From Pseudomonadota bacterium (lineage in GTDB: Bacteria; Desulfobacterota; Binatia; Binatales; Binataceae): DNA of 64,000 nucleotides. How positions within the stretch are numbered: position 1 is the first letter of the stretch; every line of letters starts with the position of its first letter. The stretch is taken from positions 29,733-93,732 of the forward strand of contig JAJPKP010000085.1 of assembly GCA_021323675.1 (NCBI GenBank), written 5' to 3'. Of the stretch, positions 16,013-24,252 are shown piece after piece. A program made the position numbers and the translations under genes. A model generated the notes under the pieces. It saw only the letters and a program-made list of their open reading frames with translations. It was not told where the DNA came from and made no database searches.

Positions 16013-16777
16013 ATGGCTGCACCGAAGATGTTTGACCTGGCCGGCAACGTGGCGGTCGTAACCGGCGGCAACGGCGGCATCGGCCGCGGGATTGCACTGG
16101 GCCTGGCCGAGGCGGGAGCGGCAATCGCCATCCTCGCGCGCAACGATCAAAAGAATCGCGCGGTCGTGGCTGAGCTCGAGAAGCTCGGCGCAAAGGCTGT
16201 CGCGATTGCGCTCGACGTGACCCGGCGCTCCGACCTCGAGCCCGCGATGGCGGCGGCGGAGCGGGCGCTCGGCCCGATCTCGATTCTGGTCAACAACGCG
16301 GGAATCTCGATTCAGAAAAGCGCGATGAAACACGACGCCGAATCGTGGGATCGCGTGATCGAGACGAACCTCAACTCGTGCTTTTTTCTCTCCCAGATCG
16401 CGGCGCGCTCGATGATGCAGCATAAGCGCGGCAAGATCATCAATATCGCCAGCGAATACTCCTTCTTCGGCGGCGCCGGCGTCATCTCGTACTCGACCGC
16501 CAAGGGCGGGCTGGTTCAGATGACCAAGACCATGGCGATCGAGTTCGCGCGCCACAATATTCAGGTCAATGCGATCGTGCCCGGATGGATCAGAACGGAG
16601 ATGACCGCACCCGCGCAATCGGGCCCGTTTTACGAGGAAATAATTGCGCGCACTCCCGCGGGCAGGTTCGGAGAGCCAGAGGAGATGGCGGGAACGGCGA
16701 TCTTCCTCGCCTCGCATGCCTCAGATTTCGTGACCGGCGCGATTATTCCGGCCGACGGCGGCTTCGCTATCCGCTGA
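16013..16777 (+). CDS. SDR family oxidoreductase, paralogue of the gene at 14403
   Basis: 254 residues from the ATG at 16013, preceded by TGGAGAC. It has TGGNGGIGRGIALGLA, NNAG, NIAS followed by SYSTAKGGL with catalytic Tyr and Lys, and the C-terminal DGGFAIR. It matches the SDR at 14403 from end to end. The function is a NAD(P)-dependent oxidoreductase of unknown substrate. It is followed by a strong hairpin. Confidence 0.9.
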   Translation: MAAPKMFDLAGNVAVVTGGNGGIGRGIALGLAEAGAAIAILARNDQKNRAVVAELEKLGAKAVAIALDVTRRSDLEPAMAAAERALGPISILVNNAGISIQKSAMKHDAESWDRVIETNLNSCFFLSQIAARSMMQHKRGKIINIASEYSFFGGAGVISYSTAKGGLVQMTKTMAIEFARHNIQVNAIVPGWIRTEMTAPAQSGPFYEEIIARTPAGRFGEPEEMAGTAIFLASHASDFVTGAIIPADGGFAIR

Positions 16778-16786
16778 TCCGGCGCC

Positions 16787-16822
16787 GGCACGCATGCCGG
16801 CCCTTCTCCCCGGCGGAGAAGG
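16787..16822. terminator. paired hairpins between convergent SDR and Cys-rich genes
   Basis: CCTTCTCC (16802-16809) pairs with GGAGAAGG (16815-16822) over a five-base loop. Just before it GCCGGC-ACGCAT-GCCGGC can form another stem. They sit between two convergent stop codons and have no long U-tract. Confidence 0.55.
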
Positions 16823-16860
16823 ACCGGCCTTGTTCGAAAGCTGCGTGAGCAGCGGCGACG

Positions 16861-17595
16861 CTAGATGCCGATGCAATCCTTGCAGCCGACGTATCCGATT
16901 GACGCCAGACATGCGATGCATGCGGCCGGCCCGGCGATGCAGGCTCCTCCGCAAGTGGTTGCGGCGAAGGCGCACTTTATCGCTTCGATGAATCCGCAAC
17001 TCTTCACGTTGGACGATCCGACCCCCTCGCTATCGTTCAGCAATGAAACCAGGCGATCGGTATCGCCCTTTCTCAGCGCCTTGGCCATCTGGCACGCGGC
17101 AGGGAGCTTGTCTTTCGCTCCTTTCAGGGCTTCCGGGGAGCTCTTTCCCGCCGCGACTACGATCGAGCCTGTCAGACCCGGCACCGGACCAAGCTCCATC
17201 GTAAAGCTGCGGCACGTCGCGGTGGTGACTTTTACCGGCAGTGCCACTTCAACCCCGTTCGGCGACAGCGCAGTCTGCAAATCCTGCGAAAGCGTCGAGG
17301 TATTTGCCGCGGGATTGAGCAGATCAGCCTGAACGATTCCGGTGGCGACCACCTGGCCGCCCTGGTTCGTAAACTCCTCGATATTGAATGCACCCACGAC
17401 GGCGATGCCGTCAGGAGTCTGGGCCAGGAACGTGTGTCCCCCCAACGGCAGCGAAAATCGTTGCAGGGACTGCGCCGATGCGTGCCTTGGAACGATCAAC
17501 ACGATCGCGACGGCAAACGCGAAACCCGCCAGCAGATGCGCGAATCTTTCGGCGCCGGCGTTCGGTCCACACTGACAGTCAGACTTCGAGTTCAT
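16861..17595 (-). CDS. secreted protein with Cys-rich C-terminal domain, function unknown
   Basis: 244 residues from the ATG at 17595, with AGGAGA nine bases upstream. A short Cys-containing leader (SDCQCGPNAG) precedes a hydrophobic signal segment ending near HASAQ. The middle is a soluble domain. The last 45 residues hold eight cysteines, spaced C-x7-C-x6-C-x2-C-x6-C-x2-C-x8-C-x2-C, in a Gly/Ala/Ile-rich hydrophobic context. That pattern resembles disulfide-rich peptides such as the halocin C8-like bacteriocin domain, but I cannot confirm homology. It could be a precursor of a secreted peptide or an ordinary disulfide-bonded domain. Confidence 0.7.
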   Translation of the reverse strand: MNSKSDCQCGPNAGAERFAHLLAGFAFAVAIVLIVPRHASAQSLQRFSLPLGGHTFLAQTPDGIAVVGAFNIEEFTNQGGQVVATGIVQADLLNPAANTSTLSQDLQTALSPNGVEVALPVKVTTATCRSFTMELGPVPGLTGSIVVAAGKSSPEALKGAKDKLPAACQMAKALRKGDTDRLVSLLNDSEGVGSSNVKSCGFIEAIKCAFAATTCGGACIAGPAACIACLASIGYVGCKDCIGI

Positions 17596-17749
17596 CAAGC
17601 TCTCTCCTGTTCGTTCGATGTCTTTTCGTGCCGGCTTTTGTGCGTACTTTCGCCTGCGCCGGCATCCGGCCCTTTTTCGCGCAAAGGGTCATCGAAGTCT
17701 CAGGAGAGTTGTTAAAAAGTTGTGAAAGTTTCCTAATCGTTGAAAAGCG

Positions 17750-17870
17750 CGGAATCTCCGGCTCTGGCAAACGGACGGAAATCCGCAAATTCGGCGGGCA
17801 ACGCGGAATCAGATTTCATTAATCGGGCCTCCCGCCGATCGTCGTCAGAGATCCGCGGATTTGGCCAAGA
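17750..17870. repeat. degenerate copy of the dispersed inverted repeat (copy D)
   Basis: The gap 17596-17902 has no gene. It contains GAAATCCGCAAATTCGGCGGG near 17779 and CAGAGATCCGCGGATTTGG near 17847, loosely matching the repeat arms of copies A-C. Otherwise I see only the upstream region of the Cys-rich gene. Confidence 0.35.
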
Positions 17871-17902
17871 CCGCCCGCGATTTCCAGAACCCTCTCGCGA
17901 GC

Positions 17903-19214
17903 CTACTTTCCCGTGCCGCTCACCGTGAAGGTATGATTCGGCCCGTTACTCGCATTGCTGGTGATGGTGACGGTGGCGGTCTGCGCACCCGGCGCGGTCG
18001 GAGCGAAGCTGAGTGTGGCGGAGCATTTCTGCTTCGGTGCCACTGTGCCGTTGCAAGTCGTGGAGAGCGAGAAAGCCGGCGAACCCGAGATGCTCCCGCC
18101 GCTGAAGATCACCGATTCCCCCGATTTCTTGCTTGCGCTGTTGGTCAGGGTAACCGTCTTCTGCTTCCGGCTGCCCACCCTGGTCTTGCCGAAGCTGAGT
18201 GAGGTCCGGCTCATTGCGACACTGGCCGAGCTGCGGGCGTCAGACTGCGTGTAGGCGGACACGAATCGCGCGATATCGACGGTGCCCCATCCGGTGGCCA
18301 GATCGTAACCCGTCGCCGCGTTGAAGCCCGAGACGTGATTGAAAGTCTTGTTGCCCGTCGTCACGTCGTAGAAGCCCGCATTGCTCTGGCCCGCGCCCGC
18401 AATCCGATAGATGCGGGAGTTAATCGCGCCGAGCCTGGACCCGGCTTTCTGCTCCACGAGCTTGACGATGCCCGCCCACATCGGAGTGGAGATGCTGGTA
18501 CCGCCGATAGCACCAAGCACCAGCATCCCATCTGTGTGGGAGTAAAAGAACGAACCGGGAAACTTCGGACTCGCGATCGATGCCACGTCCGGTTGCGACC
18601 GCCAATTATTCACCGGACCAAAGCCCTTCTGGAAGGACGGCTTGGCGAAGTACGCACTGCGGCCTCCTCCGATCGCCCCGCCAATATGAGAACCATCGTT
18701 GAGGATCGTTCCAGGTCCGCTCGGTTGTGTGAGAGAGAATCGACCCGTCCGTCCCGCTGAACGCGCTCGCATCGAAGGCGGTCCCTCCGAGCGGGCTGCC
18801 ATCGAACCTGATCGCACCCTCGGCGGGCGAGCCGCCGGTCACCTGGAAACCCTCGCTCGCAAGCCATTGCGACAGCCGGTCGAACTGGTCCTGCCCGACC
18901 CCGAAGCGGCGCGCATACTGCTGCGCCGTCAACCATCGGTGATACTGAGGCGAGCTCGGATCCTGCTGTGCCGCGAGCAACCTGTCCAAAGCGGCCCCAT
19001 TGCGCGGCTTTAGCCAGATTTACAGGTGCAAGCTCCGGCTCGATGGAAGATCGCCAAAAGCCGGCAACCGCGACGCGTCGGGCGCAACGAGTCCGCGCAA
19101 TTGCACCGTCTGGCCGAAAGCGAAACCAGCGAGCATCACAATCAAGGCGGCGATCGCGGCTGTCAGTTGACTGCGGGTTCGGCGACAGGCACAAGGAGCG
19201 AATCGAGAGTGCAT
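17903..19214 (-). pseudogene. S53 (kumamolisin-like) serine peptidase, inactivated copy
   Basis: The copy starts at 19214 with a signal peptide (AALIVMLAGFAFGQTVQLRG) and the pro-domain opening. An in-frame TAA then interrupts LHL-stop-IWLKPRNGAALDRLL. The pro-domain continues to SPAEGAIRFDG and jumps directly to GSPLGGTAFDASAF, so roughly 220 residues of the catalytic domain, with the Glu/Asp dyad, are deleted. A frameshift follows after TERTWNDP near 18705. The rest is open to 17903: GGTSISTPMWAG with the nucleophile Ser, the calcium loop and a C-terminal choice-of-anchor-like Ig domain. Three independent lesions make it a pseudogene. Confidence 0.85.
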
Positions 19215-19455
19215 GGCTCGGTTGAACCCCGGCCCGCAACTCTACCGCGCCAGCACCAGAAAAGAAACTCGCTTGACCGCCAGATATCGCGATCGGCCAC
19301 TGCGAAGATGGAACCGAGCGTTCGGCGACCCAATGAGGTGCGAGTGACACGAACACGGTCCGCATATCGCCACGCCCCCGTGAACGTACCCGGCAACCCG
19401 GCAGCGCCTTCGCGATCCGGCAAATCGTTCTGTCGCACCCGCCCGGCGGCCGCGC

Positions 19456-21480
19456 CTAAAATCTTCGGAGTCGGAAAGGCGTAGCCGTGGGCGTCGGCGT
19501 TCGGGTCCTCGTCGGCGTCGGGGTCCGCGTTCTTCTCGGAGTCGGCGTCCGTGTGGGTGTCGGCGTCCGCGTCGGAGTTGGAGTCAACGTCGAGGTGGGA
19601 GTCGCGGTGGCGGTAGGCGTCGGGGTTATCGTCGGCGCAGGGCCGGCTGCGGCATACGCGGCGACAAATTTGTTGACGTCCACCGAGCCCCATCCGGTAA
19701 CCTGGTCGTATCCGGGTCCGGCAACGAAGCCCGCTACTCCATTGAAACTGTTGTCGCCAGCGGTGACATCGTAAAAGCCCGCCGCGGTTTGGCTCGTGCC
19801 CGCAAGTTGATACACGCGACTGTTTATCGATCCCAGCTTCGAGCCGCTCTGCTGCGCCATCAGGTTCGCGATTCCGGACCACATCGGGGTTGCAAGACTG
19901 GTCCCTCCGAAGACCCGCAGAACCGGATTTCCGTTGCCATCGTCCGTATAAACGAAAGTGCCCGGGTAATGCGGGCTCGCAACCATCGCCAGGTCCGGCT
20001 GATCGCGCGCGTTGTCACTTGGCGTGTAACCAGTCTGGAAGGCGGGCTTGGCGAAATAGATGCTGGCGCCGCCCCCCGTCGCGTTGCCTCCGAGGATCGG
20101 ATAAACCGGGTCGTCCGCATCGTTCCATGCTCGTTCCGTCGCGTGTGCGACGATCGTTCCATCGGCGCCGCTGAATGCGGTCGAATCGAACGACGTGCCT
20201 CCGACCGAAGTCACGAGCGGATTTGACGCCAGCTCATTTACGTTGGGAGTGCCGGCCACCACGCAGGTGCCGCCGCTGTAAACGACTCCCGCCGCGCCCC
20301 AGTCGCCGGCGGCGATCAGAATTGTCTGGCCCTGGGCTTGCGCCTGCGTGACAATGTTACCGATCGTGCTGGTGTAAAAGGATCCGGAGCCGCCGCACAG
20401 TGCGAAGCTCACGTTGATCTGGCCGCACGTGCCGTCGTTCACCGCCGCCTGCAGCGCATCGATGATACCGCCGTTGACCGACGCCGCGTTGTTCCCGGCG
20501 AAGTACTTTATCGCCGCCGCCGGCGCCACCGCGTGTGACCACTCCATGTCAACCAACGCTTCGGCTTCGTCGCCGTTGATGCCCGGGTTGGCGCCATCCG
20601 CCAGAACCGTGGTGATCGATCCGCTGTTGTCCGGCAGGCCGAACTGAGAATTGAACGCCGCGATCGGACCGGGGCGAAAATCTGAATCGCCCACGATCGC
20701 GATGCATCCTGCGCCCGCGATTCCCGCGTTCAGCAGCGGAGTCTCGTCGTAAAAGGCGTAGAAGTCGGAGGGGCCCAGGTATGGTCCCGTATTGGCGACT
20801 ATCGCATCGGGCGCGACGTTGGATGCCAATTGTCGCGAACCATCGTTGGCTGACCGCGTTCGGCCGCCCGACGTTGCGCGGGGTGCGCTCTGCAAATCGT
20901 GGCTAACCGCGACGGTTGCGTGAAGATTGTCGAGCCCGGTGACGCTGTCGATCAGATCGGCGTATTCCGCCGGGATCTCCAAAGCGCCGACATTTCCAAA
21001 CCTGGAGCCGTCGGCGGAAAACTTCAGCACGCGGACATTGAACGCACGTCCGATTGTCGCGATGCTCGCGCGCGCGAAGATTCTGCCCTGCGCTACGGAT
21101 CCCCCGGTTATCTGGAATCCCTCACCCCTGAGCCATCCGGAAACCTTCCTGAACTGGTCGGCCGTCGGGCCAAAGTAGCTCCGAAATTGCGCCGGTGAGA
21201 GCCACTTGTGATACCTCGGCGACTTCGGATCCTGCTGTGCCGCTATTAGCGCCTGAAGAGCCGCTCGGTTACGCGGCTTCAGCCAGACTTCCAGTTGCAA
21301 GGTCTGCGATGAGGACAAATCACCGTAGGAAGGTGCGGACACCGCCTCGCGCGCGATGCTGTCCTGCAGTCGCACGGTTTGGGCGAAGGCCGATCCGTAA
21401 ACCCAGACCATCGCTGGAATGAGCATCGAGGCTGCTAGACTCGGACAAGGTACTGCACAGGATCGCCTGGATTTCGCCAT
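19456..21480 (-). CDS. secreted S53 family (kumamolisin/sedolisin-like) peptidase
   Basis: 674 residues. Signal peptide to about residue 33 (SAFAQ), pro-kumamolisin activation domain to about 185 (YHKWLSPAQFRSYFG), then the catalytic domain. The Glu and Asp of the dyad lie in DEAEALVDMEWSHA near residues 303 and 307. The Ser is in GGTSLATPMWSG near 527. The calcium site is in GFYDVTAGDNSFNGVAG near 570. A Thr/Pro repeat tail of about 55 residues ends the protein. Unlike its neighbours it lacks a C-terminal Ig-like domain. An acid protease acting outside the cell is expected. Confidence 0.9.
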   Translation of the reverse strand: MAKSRRSCAVPCPSLAASMLIPAMVWVYGSAFAQTVRLQDSIAREAVSAPSYGDLSSSQTLQLEVWLKPRNRAALQALIAAQQDPKSPRYHKWLSPAQFRSYFGPTADQFRKVSGWLRGEGFQITGGSVAQGRIFARASIATIGRAFNVRVLKFSADGSRFGNVGALEIPAEYADLIDSVTGLDNLHATVAVSHDLQSAPRATSGGRTRSANDGSRQLASNVAPDAIVANTGPYLGPSDFYAFYDETPLLNAGIAGAGCIAIVGDSDFRPGPIAAFNSQFGLPDNSGSITTVLADGANPGINGDEAEALVDMEWSHAVAPAAAIKYFAGNNAASVNGGIIDALQAAVNDGTCGQINVSFALCGGSGSFYTSTIGNIVTQAQAQGQTILIAAGDWGAAGVVYSGGTCVVAGTPNVNELASNPLVTSVGGTSFDSTAFSGADGTIVAHATERAWNDADDPVYPILGGNATGGGASIYFAKPAFQTGYTPSDNARDQPDLAMVASPHYPGTFVYTDDGNGNPVLRVFGGTSLATPMWSGIANLMAQQSGSKLGSINSRVYQLAGTSQTAAGFYDVTAGDNSFNGVAGFVAGPGYDQVTGWGSVDVNKFVAAYAAAGPAPTITPTPTATATPTSTLTPTPTRTPTPTRTPTPRRTRTPTPTRTRTPTPTATPFRLRRF
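19487..19640 (-). repeat. GC-rich minisatellite coding for a Thr/Pro tail
   Basis: Tandem 6- to 12-base units (plus strand GTCGGCGT/GTCGGGGTC variants) encode TPTPTR-type repeats at the C-terminus of the S53 peptidase. Such tracts change length easily by slippage. Confidence 0.75.
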
Positions 21481-21670
21481 ATCGCGACAACCTTTCTATC
21501 AACAGCGCCACAGTGAGCCTTGGCTGGCGATTCTTGCCAAAACTTGCCGTACTGATCAACTACATCAAGTAAGCGAATTCTGAATGGAAGTATGGTGTCT
21601 AAATGTATCTAGAGGCGCTCAAATGGCCGCAATCCGGCGGAATTCCAGACGGCCGATCTGATGGTGGGAG

Positions 21671-21744
21671 AAGGCACCGCTCTTAAGAGTGCCGGAGTCC
21701 CGGGGAGTTTCTTTCACGCTCCCATCAGAATCTCCGGTGCCCTT
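21671..21744 (-). terminator. nested hairpin downstream of the 750-aa S53 gene
   Basis: AAGGCACCG (21671-21679) is complementary to CGGTGCC(CTT) at 21735-21744. Inside them GGGAG (21703-21707) pairs with CTCCC (21719-21723). It lies 13 bases after the stop of the minus-strand protease gene. No clear U-tract follows, so its terminator role is tentative. The remaining bases of the 21481-21756 gap show nothing else. Confidence 0.4.
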
Positions 21745-21756
21745 TCCTCTCAGCGG

Positions 21757-24009
21757 CTATTTTTTCTTGCCCGACATCGCGGTGCCGACCAATCCGAAAG
21801 TTTGATTGCTGTTGCTCGCATTGTCGAACACAGTCACCGTTGTCGATACCGATGTCGGCGGATTGTTCGCGGTTGCGGGCTGGAACATCACCGTCAACTT
21901 GCACTTCTTGGTCGGTGCAAGAGTGGAATGACAGGTGGTCCCGGCAAGAGAGAACGGACCGCCTGACGGAAGCGTTGCGAGCGGGCTCTTGAAGGTAATC
22001 GTCGCGCCGCCCTTCTTCGGCGCGGCGTTGCGCAAGGTCACGCTCTTTCGTTTCACTTTGCCAACCTTGGTGTTTCCAAAGTTGACTGAGCCGGGGCTGA
22101 CTTGCAGCGCGGCCGAGACGGTAGGCGAAGGCGTCGGCGTCGGTGTACCGCCACCCGACGGATTGTACGCGTTGACAAAGGTGTTGATGTCAACCGTGCC
22201 CCAGCCGGTGGTTTGATCGTAGCCCGTTCCCGCGTTGAATCCGGTCACGTTGTTGAAGTTGTTGTTGCCGAGGTTTATATCGTGAAACCCGGCCGCCGAC
22301 TGTCCCGCACTGGCCATCTTGTAGACCGTCGCATTGATGGACCCAACGTTGCCTCCGGTCTTCTGGATGAGCAGGTCGACAATCCCTGCCCACATCGGCG
22401 TGCCGATACTGGTGCCGCCAATGATCCCAAGCACCGGTGTTCCTCCAGCATCATCGTAGTAAAACGAACCCGGAAAGTTCGGACTGGCCAACAAGGAAAC
22501 GTCCGGCTGGTCTCGCTGGCCGTCGTTGGGAGTCACTCCTCCCTGAAACGAGGGCTTGCCGAAGAAAACGCTTGCTCCGCCACCGGTCGCTCCATAGCGC
22601 GCAAAGTCATTCGATCCCAGGTCCTCAGGATCGTTCCAGGTCCGCTCACTCGTGTAAGTAGTGACGTTTCCCGAGCCGTTGAACGCGGACGCATCGAACG
22701 AAGTTCCTCCAATCGAAGTGATGAGCGGGTTCGACGCCAGTTCGTTGACGTTCCTGCTGGTACCGGTCACGCAACCGGTATTGACGTTGAAGATCAGACC
22801 GGCTGCGCCGTCATCGCCCGATGCCACTAGGATGGTCTGTCCCTGCGTCTGCGCCTGGTTGACGATGTTCCCGACGGTTGAAGTGAAAAAGGTCTTCGTA
22901 CCTCCGCAGATGCTGAAGCTGACGCTGATGACGCCGCAGGTTCCGTCGGTTACCGCCGCCTGCAGCGCGTCGACTATCGGACCGTTGGGAGTCTGAACAT
23001 TTGGATTGCCCAGGAAGTACTTGATCGTCGCGGCAGGTGCGACCGCATGCGACCATTCCAGGTCAAGCAGTGTTTCGCCTTCATCGACGTTGATTCCCGG
23101 ATTGCTGCTATCCGCCAGGATCTTGGCGATGGAGCCGCTGTTTTCGGGGAGTCCGAACTGCTGATTGAAGCTCTTGACGGGCGCGGTGCGAAAATCCGAA
23201 TCGCCGATGATCGCTATGCATCTCGTTCCGGTGATGCCGGCGTTTTTCAGGGGGGTCCCGTCGTAAAAGGCGTAGAAATCCGATGGGCCTACGTGGGTGC
23301 CATTGTTTCCAATCGTGACGTCCGGCTCGCCTGACAACATCGCCAGTTCCAGCGGGGTTTCGCTCAAGGGGGAAGCGTTCTTCAGGCGAGAATGAGGACT
23401 GGGAAGGGCGGTCGGGTGGGATACGTGGCCGCCCATCGCTTTCGAGGCGTGCAGGTTGTCCAAACCGGTGATGCTGCCGATAAGGCTGCCGTACTCCACG
23501 GGCACCTGGGGCTCGCTCACGTTCGCGAACCGGGAGCCGTCGGCCGCAAACTTCATGATCCGCGTGTTGAACACGCGACTGACGGCCAACACGCTGCCGT
23601 TAAACGCGACGAATCCCTGCGCCGGCGAACCACCGGTTATCTGAAATCCCTCATCAGTCAACCATCGCGAGACCCTGTCGAACTCATCCTGCGTCACGCC
23701 GAAGCGCCTCGCGTATTCATCGGGCGTGAGCCATTTGTGATATTTGGGCGACGCAGGATCCTGCTGTTCGGCGAGCAGCTTTTCCAACACCGCCTGATTG
23801 CGCGGCTTGAAGTGGATCTCGAGGGGCAGGGTCTGGCTGTAAGGGAGGTCTCCGTAGGTCGGGAGCTTGAGCGCCTGGGGCGAAACCGCGCCCGACAACT
23901 GCACCGACGACTGCGCACGAACCGGCTGCGAAATGAGAATCGCGCACGCCACAGCGGCGGCGTAAATCGATCCACGGACCGGTCTGGTCAACGGATTTTC
24001 GGGCATCAT
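21757..24009 (-). CDS. secreted S53 family peptidase with C-terminal Ig-like (choice-of-anchor) domain
   Basis: 750 residues from ATG 24009 (a second ATG is at 24006). The same frame stays open much further upstream, but there it only mirrors hldE. Domains in order: signal peptide ending near VRAQ, pro-kumamolisin domain to about 190 (YHKWLTPDEYARRFGV), and the catalytic domain. The latter has Glu/Asp in DEGETLLDLEWSHA near 309 and 313, Ser near 531 in GGTSIGTPMWAG, and a calcium site in GFHDINLGNNNFNNVTG. Then come a short Pro/Thr linker and a roughly 115-residue ASH/choice-of-anchor beta domain (SVNFGNTKVGKVKRKSVTL). Extracellular acid protease; the most complete of the three tandem copies. 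Confidence 0.92.
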   Translation of the reverse strand: MMPENPLTRPVRGSIYAAAVACAILISQPVRAQSSVQLSGAVSPQALKLPTYGDLPYSQTLPLEIHFKPRNQAVLEKLLAEQQDPASPKYHKWLTPDEYARRFGVTQDEFDRVSRWLTDEGFQITGGSPAQGFVAFNGSVLAVSRVFNTRIMKFAADGSRFANVSEPQVPVEYGSLIGSITGLDNLHASKAMGGHVSHPTALPSPHSRLKNASPLSETPLELAMLSGEPDVTIGNNGTHVGPSDFYAFYDGTPLKNAGITGTRCIAIIGDSDFRTAPVKSFNQQFGLPENSGSIAKILADSSNPGINVDEGETLLDLEWSHAVAPAATIKYFLGNPNVQTPNGPIVDALQAAVTDGTCGVISVSFSICGGTKTFFTSTVGNIVNQAQTQGQTILVASGDDGAAGLIFNVNTGCVTGTSRNVNELASNPLITSIGGTSFDASAFNGSGNVTTYTSERTWNDPEDLGSNDFARYGATGGGASVFFGKPSFQGGVTPNDGQRDQPDVSLLASPNFPGSFYYDDAGGTPVLGIIGGTSIGTPMWAGIVDLLIQKTGGNVGSINATVYKMASAGQSAAGFHDINLGNNNFNNVTGFNAGTGYDQTTGWGTVDINTFVNAYNPSGGGTPTPTPSPTVSAALQVSPGSVNFGNTKVGKVKRKSVTLRNAAPKKGGATITFKSPLATLPSGGPFSLAGTTCHSTLAPTKKCKLTVMFQPATANNPPTSVSTTVTVFDNASNSNQTFGLVGTAMSGKKK

Positions 24010-24252
24010 TCGGTTAAACCCCTTTTGCGAAGGCCCGTTGCTGAGCCTTTCCGGCGACTTTTCACCTGTTTCGCCCGCCGTTCGACGCAGTTTTGATCTA
24101 CTGTAGTTCAAACCTTGAAATAAGGCGAAGAATTTGTGGCTTGTTTCAATAGACGGCAATTTGACGACATAATTCAGAGGAACTGTACAGCGTCTTCGGT
24201 TTTCGCGTCCGCCCTTAAGCCTCGCCCTCTTATCCCGTAATATGCCCACACG

